40,557 bases of DNA from a virus. Below the pieces are notes generated by a model. The model did no database searches. It saw nothing but the letters and a program-made list of their open reading frames with translations, and was not told the DNA's origin. Location of the stretch: the IMG/VR virus record IMGVR_UViG_3300048625_000174, positions 1 to 40,557 of that record; one strand, written 5' to 3'. Positions 35,755 to 40,557 of this stretch are shown piece by piece (the first letter of the stretch is position 1; each line of letters begins with the position of its first letter). Both the position numbers and the translations under genes were made by a program.

Positions 35755-38052
35755 ATGAAAACAACATTAGCACCAACATTCAAATCTATTTTTAAGGGCC
35801 ATGAGGCTCTTGAAATCCGAATTAAATCCAAGTCCGGAATGTCCGGCTGGTTCTTTGGTAAAGGCAGCGGCCCTGACATCATCAAGCTGGTAGAAGAACA
35901 TGACGGAAAGGCTGAGGCAATTTATGTCACGCTGAATCCAATCAACACATCCGCACTGACACGGACTGGTCAGCAAACATCGCAGCTCACGACTGACAAA
36001 GACATCTCGCGCCGAGCCTTCATCCTCATTGACGTTGACCCTGTGCGTCCAGCTGATATGTCCAGCACTGACGAGGAAAAGGAACAGGCTTATCAGCTGA
36101 TCTTGCGCATCAAAGATCACCTCGAAGGCATTGGATTTCCACCACCTCACTTCGCAGATTCAGGAAACGGATACCACCTGTTGTTTCCATGCAACATGGA
36201 AAACAGCGAGGACTCCAAGCAACTCGTTCGCAGCTTTCTCAACGAGTTGGCCAAGCAATTCAACACGGCATGGGCCAAGGTAGATACGGTGGTCTACAAC
36301 GCAGCTCGCATCGTTAAGCTGTACGGAACCATTGCCAAGAAGGGCGAAGACACTGCGGCGACACCACACCGCCGGTCTGCCTTAATCAGTACAGGCTCAC
36401 ATGATGAGCTAGTCACGCCTGAAATGCTGCGCGACTTTCTGCCAATAGAAGCTCAAGTGGCAATTCAGGTAAAGAAAAAACCAACTGAATCAGTCGGGAA
36501 TAGGAAATACGTCCTGTCGGCGCTTGATGATGCCATCCAGAAGATTCAGAACGCACCCTCTGGCGAGCGCAACAACACGCTGAACTCGCAGGCGTTCTCA
36601 ATTGCTCAATTCGTAGGCGCTGGCGAGCTGAACGAGCACCTTGCATGGTCATCGCTGTCAGAAGCTGCTGAGCACAATGGTTTGGATACCCAAGAGATTG
36701 ATGCAACGCTGCACAGCGCCTTTCAAAAAGGCAAGATGCAACCCAGACATGCACCAGAGGTAAAACAGCGCTCTGTGGCTCCTGTGGTGGCTCGCAATGA
36801 GACAATCGACGAAGACACGGGTGAGATCATTCAAGGTGGCGATTCGGTTGATTGGTACAGTCCACTTCCTGATGTCAACGGTAAGGGAAAACCCTTATCA
36901 ACGATTCAAAACATAGCTGCGGCTGCTCATCGTCTTGGCGTGACCATTCGTTACAACATCATCAAGAAAAAGCGCGAGATCATCATCCCGAATCAGAGCT
37001 TCAGCATGGACAACGAGGCTGAGGCTGCATTCGCTTGGTTTACGTCAAGCTGCAAGAAGCTGGAACTTTCATCAGCAGACCTTGATGCCTACACTTGGTA
37101 TATCGCAGACAGCAACATCTACAACCCCGTTACAACGTGGGTTACGAGCAAGCCTTGGGATGGTCGATCACGCTTGAATGAGTTCTACAACACAGTAACG
37201 GCAGAGAACCAGGACTCAGACGCAAAGGTAAAAAGCCTCAAGGAAGCCATGATGTCGAAATGGCTGCTGTCTGCTGTTGCTGCTGCATTTGAGCCAAACG
37301 GAGCATCTACAGCTGGTGTTCTGGTATTTACTGGCGCTCAGTACATGGGCAAGACCAAGTGGTTTAAATCCCTTGCTCCAAAGACCTTGGATGTCATCAA
37401 AGACGGCCTAAGTCTGCGCCCTGATGACCGTGACAGCGTGAAACGTGCAGTGAGCTATTGGATGGTTGAACTCGGCGAGCTTGATGCAACCTTTCGCAAA
37501 GCTGACATAGCTGCGCTGAAGGCTTTTATCACCAGTGACCGCGATGTGATGAGACTGTCGTATGGCCGTGAAGAGAGAACCTTTGCCAGACGAACAGTTT
37601 TCTTTGGATCGGTCAACGACGACCAATTCTTGAAGGATAAGACTGGCAACAGGCGTTTTTGGACAATCAACTGTAAATCCATCGAATGCGATCACAAAAT
37701 TGATATGCAGCAGCTTTGGGCTGAGGTTTATGAAAGCATGTATCTCAAAGGCATGAGCTGGTTCTTATCGAATGATGAGGTTGCAGAGCTGAATGAGCAC
37801 AATGACAACCACACTGAGATCGACCCGATTGATGAGCGCTTGTCGTTCCGTTTGGAGTGGAAGACTGATGAGTCCAACTGGAGATGGGTAACGGCCACGC
37901 AGATGCTGATGGAGTGCGGCATCGACAGGCCAACCAGCAGTGACACTAAGACAGCTGGATTGTTCCTGCGCAAGATGAACGTGCAAAAACGCAAGAGCAG
38001 CGGAAAGAGCCTTGTTTTTGTGCCGCCAGCATTGAGAATCGGTCAATTTTGA
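35755..38052 (+). CDS. primase / VapE-type SF3 helicase
   Basis: 765 residues. The N-terminal half looks like an archaeo-eukaryotic-type primase: RAFILIDVDPVRP (metal-binding Asp pair), ADSGNGYHLLFP, VVYNAARIVKLYGTIAKKG and TPHRRSAL. The C-terminal half is the VapE family helicase: VLVFTGAQYMGKTKWF (Walker A), SYWMVELGELDATFRKADI, ITSDRDVMRLSYGREERTF and FFGSVNDDQFLKDKTGNRRF. It is probably the main replication initiation enzyme. ATG 35755 has AAGG 7 bases upstream; an in-frame TTG at 35731 lies in the RNA terminator. A repeat array follows directly, as expected for an origin next to its initiator. Confidence 0.9.
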   Translation: MKTTLAPTFKSIFKGHEALEIRIKSKSGMSGWFFGKGSGPDIIKLVEEHDGKAEAIYVTLNPINTSALTRTGQQTSQLTTDKDISRRAFILIDVDPVRPADMSSTDEEKEQAYQLILRIKDHLEGIGFPPPHFADSGNGYHLLFPCNMENSEDSKQLVRSFLNELAKQFNTAWAKVDTVVYNAARIVKLYGTIAKKGEDTAATPHRRSALISTGSHDELVTPEMLRDFLPIEAQVAIQVKKKPTESVGNRKYVLSALDDAIQKIQNAPSGERNNTLNSQAFSIAQFVGAGELNEHLAWSSLSEAAEHNGLDTQEIDATLHSAFQKGKMQPRHAPEVKQRSVAPVVARNETIDEDTGEIIQGGDSVDWYSPLPDVNGKGKPLSTIQNIAAAAHRLGVTIRYNIIKKKREIIIPNQSFSMDNEAEAAFAWFTSSCKKLELSSADLDAYTWYIADSNIYNPVTTWVTSKPWDGRSRLNEFYNTVTAENQDSDAKVKSLKEAMMSKWLLSAVAAAFEPNGASTAGVLVFTGAQYMGKTKWFKSLAPKTLDVIKDGLSLRPDDRDSVKRAVSYWMVELGELDATFRKADIAALKAFITSDRDVMRLSYGREERTFARRTVFFGSVNDDQFLKDKTGNRRFWTINCKSIECDHKIDMQQLWAEVYESMYLKGMSWFLSNDEVAELNEHNDNHTEIDPIDERLSFRLEWKTDESNWRWVTATQMLMECGIDRPTSSDTKTAGLFLRKMNVQKRKSSGKSLVFVPPALRIGQF

Positions 38053-38345
38053 TCTATACCCTCTCTACCCTCATCTCTACCCTATACAAAAAACTCTTGA
38101 AACCAGCATGGTTACTGGGTTTCTCTTTACTATAGGGTAGAGAGGGTAGAGAGGGTAGGTAAATATAGAGACTTTGAGAAAGTAGTAAATATAGGAGTTT
38201 GCATGGAATTCATACGATTTTTTTGTACTCTAGGAATTTGCGTCACTCACCTACCCTCTCTACCCTATTTCGCTGGCAAGCCAGCAACCATGCGGCTTGC
38301 GGGGAGGGTAGGTGGTTCACATTCACCTACCCTCGGAGGGTAGTG
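38053..38345. repeat. TACCC/GGGTA iteron array, candidate replication origin
   Basis: Eleven copies of TACCC or its complement, several on a 9-base period: plus orientation at 38057, 38066, 38078, 38252, 38261 and 38328; minus orientation at 38135, 38144, 38153, 38306 and 38338. Copies at 38053-38086 and 38131-38160 form a long inverted repeat, and GAGGGTAGGTG/CACCTACCCTC (38304-38334) a perfect 11-bp one. The last copy supplies the ribosome binding site of the next gene. The location beside the primase/helicase gene suggests an origin or initiator binding region. Confidence 0.7.
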
Positions 38346-38627
38346 ATGAGCCAACATTCATGGATGTATCAAAACAACGCCTGGCGAGCACTGAGGCTTG
38401 AGCAACTCAAGAGAGAGCCACTTTGTAGGTTCTGCAAGAGCCGTGGAGTGATTACAGTGGCCACCGTTTGTGATCACATTGAGCCACATCGAGGTGATTT
38501 GGAGAAGTTCTGGGCTGAGGGAAATTTTCAGTCGTTGTGTGCCGATTGTCATAACGTCACGAAAAAACGCATGGAGAACGGCTGGAAGGAAAAGCCACAC
38601 ATCGGACTGGATGGCTGGCCGGAATAG
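38346..38627 (+). CDS. HNH endonuclease, packaging-associated type
   Basis: 93 residues with CRFCKSRG (Cys 27, 30), TVCDHIEPHRGD (Asp 43, His 44), WAEGNFQSLCADCHNVTKKR (Asn 60, Cys 65, Cys 68, His 69). This compact HNH form is the one found next to terS in cos phages, where it assists terminase cutting. If the genome is circular in the cell, terS lies about 2 kb downstream, with an extra gene block in between. ATG 38346 has GGAGG 6 bases upstream, within the repeat array. Confidence 0.9.
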   Translation: MSQHSWMYQNNAWRALRLEQLKREPLCRFCKSRGVITVATVCDHIEPHRGDLEKFWAEGNFQSLCADCHNVTKKRMENGWKEKPHIGLDGWPE

Positions 38628-38820
38628 TCTGGCGCAAAATTTGGTTTTCAGCCAAACCCAAGTCTATTTTTAGTTTTAAATTGCACGGGGAGGGGGTATT
38701 TGCATCACTTTTTCCAGTGAACCTTACAAAACTTACAAAATGTTTCACGAAATATGTTTCACGGCGAGAAATTTTTTATGAATCGGCGCTAAGTCGTTGA
38801 TTCATATACGATTTTTTAAA
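38628..38820. other. non-coding stretch with G-rich tract and short direct repeats
   Basis: No convincing gene. It contains a G-rich tract (CACGGGGAGGGGGTAT, 38685-38699), CTTACAAAA twice near 38721-38740, and ATGTTTCACG twice near 38740-38763. The G-rich tract between an HNH gene and terS is a possible cos or packaging site; evidence is positional only. Confidence 0.4.
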
Positions 38821-38879
38821 ATGCTTTACATCATGCAACAAACCGCGCTACTAAGCAATCACGGAGCAACGACAAACCG

Positions 38880-39062
38880 CCTACAAACCCGCCGCGCCCG
38901 TATATGCACCGCATACACCGCCGCCGCCCGTATCGGATAGCCGCCCCGATAATTCGCCGCCGGTATCCGGTGCACCGCTGGAAAGTAACCCCGCCAGTTT
39001 TGCCCGTATCGGGCCGCATACGCGCCGCCCCGATACAGTCACCAAAACGCCGCCCAAGGGAC
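38880..39062. repeat. GC-rich short-repeat cluster
   Basis: Non-coding and packed with related words: GCCGCCGCCCGTATCGG (38920-38936), GCCGCCCCGATA twice (38940-38951 and 39024-39035), GCCGCCGGTATCCGG (38956-38970) and the palindrome GCCCGTATCGGGC (39002-39014). CCGCATAC also recurs. Composition differs sharply from the rest of the window. Related words reappear at 40510-40539, so the cluster flanks the minus-strand operon on both sides. Confidence 0.65.
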
Positions 39063-39127
39063 TCACTTATCTTTTAGGTGTACCGCATACGCAAAGCAAA
39101 ACGAAGCGCATACGGGCCGTTTTACTT

Positions 39128-39143
39128 AAGTGAGTACTCACTT
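39128..39143. promoter_or_regulatory. perfect 16-bp palindrome, possible operator
   Basis: AAGTGAGTACTCACTT is fully self-complementary. A half-site ACTCACTT recurs at 39061-39068. It lies just downstream of the minus-strand operon terminator; no adjacent start codon is clear, so its target is unknown. Confidence 0.4.
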
Positions 39144-39160
39144 CACAAATAGGCAAAAGA

Positions 39161-39181
39161 AAAAGGGCGTTAACCCCTTTT
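39161..39181 (-). terminator. terminator of the distal minus-strand operon
   Basis: Stem AAAAGGG/CCCTTTT with a 7-base loop; on the minus strand it is followed by a T-rich run (TTTTTCTTTT). It lies 20 bases after the last gene of the operon. Confidence 0.72.
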
Positions 39182-39200
39182 CTTTTATCCATGCATTAAG

Positions 39201-39368
39201 CTAATCGAATGATTCAAGCAATACCCAAAAATAGGCGGCTTTGCATACGCGATAAAACGGCTTATCCCCTAGTGTTTGGCAATAAATTAGCCCAGCTTCA
39301 TCGATTGACGTTATGCGGTGCAACTCTTTCCCGTGCGTGGTAATTACCCCAATATTTCCCGTTTTCAT
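39201..39368 (-). CDS. 55-residue protein, unknown (operon gene 6)
   Basis: MKTGNIGVITTHGKELHRIT, SIDEAGLIYCQTLGDKPFYR, VCKAAYFWVLLESFD. A small beta-rich protein with no family I can name. AAGGGG is exactly 6 bases before ATG 39368. It is the last gene before the terminator. Confidence 0.62.
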   Translation of the reverse strand: MKTGNIGVITTHGKELHRITSIDEAGLIYCQTLGDKPFYRVCKAAYFWVLLESFD

Positions 39369-39378
39369 GTTTTGCCCC

Positions 39379-39591
39379 TTACATGCTTAAAATTCGCACA
39401 TGTGCCATGTATGCGCGGAATGCCTCACGCTCCGCACGATACCGCGCCGCGCCGCGCGTTTTGCACAATTCGCGGTGAATTAAACTTTCCGTATTTGTTT
39501 CTCGGCGTGTAGCCACGGCAACAAACCCGCCCGCTTCTTTTTTAGTGCCGCTATTGAATGACACGCCCGTTTTTTGGTTTGTTAGTTGCAT
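39379..39591 (-). CDS. 70-residue protein, unknown (operon gene 5)
   Basis: MQLTNQKTGVSFNSGTKKEA, then an Arg/Glu/Ala-rich helix (CKTRGAARYRAEREAFRAYM). AAAAGG lies 7 bases before the start, which overlaps the upstream stop by a few bases. Its TAA is part of the TAAGGGG that begins the next gene. Confidence 0.62.
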   Translation of the reverse strand: MQLTNQKTGVSFNSGTKKEAGGFVAVATRRETNTESLIHRELCKTRGAARYRAEREAFRAYMAHVRILSM

Positions 39592-39728
39592 GGTTGAACC
39601 TTTTCATTGTTTGAGAAATAGAAAACGCGCCCGTATGCGATAAGTAAGGCGGTTCGGTTTGATTGTTTGCGGCATTCGTTGCCGTTGCACTGAAAAATAG
39701 CGCCCACGGGTAATTGTGAAAAAATCAT
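39582..39728 (-). CDS. 48-residue protein, unknown (operon gene 4)
   Basis: MIFSQLPVGAIFQCNGNECR, KQSNRTALLIAYGRVFYFSN, NEKVQPCN. The F.qLPvGa.F...g...rK.s...A layout resembles small phage proteins with an SH3-like beta fold; function unknown. TAAGGGG lies 5 bases before ATG 39728. Confidence 0.62.
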   Translation of the reverse strand: MIFSQLPVGAIFQCNGNECRKQSNRTALLIAYGRVFYFSNNEKVQPCN

Positions 39729-39737
39729 GGTTTCCCC

Positions 39738-40019
39738 TTATCTGTAATACCTAAGCCCGTCAATCGGGCAAACAATGAATTTTTTAATGTGTCGTTCAAT
39801 AGAGCAAAACACACCCGATTTTTTTTGCACCGCGTTTGCATAATCTACCGCTTCGCACTGGGTAGAAAATCGGCGCTTACCGCCCACAATGAAACATTCA
39901 AACAATGAAACGGGTATTTCCTTGTAATGTGTCGCACCGTGGCCAAAACGAATCTCCGAAGCGGTAGGGTTTCTATGCGAGGTTAAGCGCGGGCCGGTGC
40001 ATGAGTAATCGAATTGCAT
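39738..40019 (-). CDS. 93-residue protein, unknown (operon gene 3)
   Basis: MQFDYSCTGPRLTSHRNPTA, later FGHGATHYKEIPVSLFECFI and AVDYANAVQKKSGVFCSIER. No family recognised. ATG 40019 is preferred over ATG 40025 because AAGGGG is then 6 bases upstream, the same spacing as its neighbours. Confidence 0.62.
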   Translation of the reverse strand: MQFDYSCTGPRLTSHRNPTASEIRFGHGATHYKEIPVSLFECFIVGGKRRFSTQCEAVDYANAVQKKSGVFCSIERHIKKFIVCPIDGLRYYR

Positions 40020-40029
40020 TTTCATCCCC

Positions 40030-40296
40030 TTAAACTTTTGAACAATCAAAGCAATAACAAAATCCGCGCCCGTCGGCACTGTCTCCGTATCGCATACCAT
40101 CTAAGTTCCAATCAAGGCAATTTTTCTTAACTAACGCCTTAACCGCCTCAAAGTGGCATTGCTCACCGCTTAATTGATACGGGTAAGGTATCGTTGCAGT
40201 AAAGCCTTTTCTATCGCCCAAATCGGCGGTGTAAGCCTTAATGCGCGCCCCGCGCGTATTTGTAGGCCCGATAAATTTTGTGTGAATTGCAATCAT
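40030..40296 (-). CDS. MIAIHTK-type small phage/plasmid protein (operon gene 2)
   Basis: 88 residues: MIAIHTKFIGPTNTRGARIK, AYTADLGDRKGFTATIPYPY, QLSGEQCHFEAVKALVKKNC. The MIAIHTK.l..TNtRG.RiKA...g......i.y.y.lSGe..H..Aa.aL pattern is one I know from many phages and plasmids of proteobacteria; no function is established to my knowledge. AAGGGG is 6 bases before ATG 40296. Confidence 0.78.
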   Translation of the reverse strand: MIAIHTKFIGPTNTRGARIKAYTADLGDRKGFTATIPYPYQLSGEQCHFEAVKALVKKNCLDWNLDGMRYGDSADGRGFCYCFDCSKV

Positions 40297-40306
40297 TCTT
40301 TTCCCC

Positions 40307-40390
40307 TTATTTTGTGAAAACGTCAAAAGTAGCAAGCATGAGACAAAGCCACGCCGAGAAAACAAAAAAACCGATACAAAAATTTTTCAT
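40307..40390 (-). CDS. 27-residue membrane peptide (operon gene 1)
   Basis: MKNFCIGFFVFSAWLCLMLA, TFDVFTK: one hydrophobic helix. AAGGGG stands 7 bases before ATG 40390, and its TAA is part of the TAAGGGG of the next gene. First gene after the promoter. Confidence 0.55.
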   Translation of the reverse strand: MKNFCIGFFVFSAWLCLMLATFDVFTK

Positions 40391-40436
40391 TTTTAACCCC
40401 TTGATTTTGCGAAAAACTATTTTTTCGCATGTGTTT

Positions 40437-40464
40437 ATTATACACAATTTTTAACATTTTGCAA
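40437..40464 (-). promoter_or_regulatory. strong promoter of the distal minus-strand operon
   Basis: On the minus strand TTGCAA (40464-40459), a 16-base spacer and a perfect TATAAT (40442-40437). An inverted repeat ATAGGG/CCCTAT (40473-40489) lies just upstream and could be an operator or UP-region site. Confidence 0.75.
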
Positions 40465-40509
40465 CAAATAACATAGGGACAAACCCTATATTTGTAAAAT
40501 ATTTTTTAC

Positions 40510-40539
40510 CCGATACCGCCGCGCCGCCGATACCGCCGC
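40510..40539. repeat. tandem GC-rich repeat at the window end
   Basis: CCGATACCGCCGC occurs twice (40510-40522 and 40527-40539) on a 17-base period. The word matches the cluster at 38880-39062 in reverse complement, bracketing the operon. Confidence 0.65.
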
Positions 40540-40557
40540 GCGGCCTCCGTTTTTCCC

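Noticed and set aside
38821-38940. 39-codon plus-strand frame MLYIMQQTALLSNHG... running into the GC-rich repeats
   Set aside because: No ribosome binding site, and its C-terminal Arg/Ala residues simply translate the repeat words. Could be a leader peptide but not supportable.
1-40557. Integrase, CI-type repressor, attachment site, tRNA genes, CRISPR array, IS transposase
   Set aside because: None could be recognised by reading either strand; absence by eye is not proof, and a tRNA or HMM search would settle it.

Overview
The window looks like one whole or nearly whole genome of a tailed, non-contractile (siphovirus-type) double-stranded DNA phage with an HK97-type head. It opens at the small terminase gene and runs through packaging, head, connector, tail, fibre and lysis genes in canonical order with ATGA/TGATG gene overlaps. 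No contractile sheath, integrase, CI-type repressor or tRNA gene was recognised. The host is probably a Gram-negative bacterium. A freshwater betaproteobacterium (Burkholderiales) is a guess from the style of the small early genes and moderate GC; nothing in the window proves it.

Layout. (1) 56-24317, plus strand: TerS, TerL, portal, two small genes, protease, capsid, terminator, HNH endonuclease, a small gene whose reading frame seems to continue into the next gene by -1 frameshifting, a glycosyltransferase-like gene, connector genes, GIY-YIG endonuclease, tail tube, terminator, tail chaperone G/GT with a second -1 frameshift, a 1696-residue tape measure, tail tip and fibres, holin candidates and endolysin. 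(2) 31650-24285, minus strand: about 22 small early genes (many under 60 residues, often membrane peptides), including HTH regulators, MazG and an SF2 helicase interrupted by an intein. (3) 31783-38052, plus strand: RecE-like nuclease, Sak4-like ATPase, SSB, VRR-NUC, small genes, an HNH/AP2 endonuclease, a C4-like small RNA and a primase/VapE helicase. (4) 38053-38345: a dense array of TACCC/GGGTA repeats, a candidate origin, followed by an HNH gene. (5) 38628-40557: a distinct block of GC-rich short repeats flanking a six-gene minus-strand operon in which most stop codons are fused to the next ribosome binding site as TAAGGGG.

The most unusual feature is the helicase intein (29007-29912). 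A complete Vsr/EDxHD-type homing endonuclease gene lies inside the intein DNA in the +1 frame on the same strand, while the intein frame stays open through it. Splicing and homing functions therefore seem to be overprinted rather than fused or split. Second is a -1 frameshift cassette at 7178-7241: an SD-like sequence, an in-frame CCCTTTA heptamer, an 8-nt spacer and a stem-loop, exactly where the downstream gene lacks a start codon.

Regulation: promoter-like sequences at 31.7 kb (divergent) and 35.6 kb carry the same palindromic element, TCACA-NN-TGTGA or a close relative, in or over the promoter. This suggests one shared regulator for the early genes, the recombination genes and the replication genes. 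Functional calls rest on reading motifs by eye and on family knowledge; no database search was possible.
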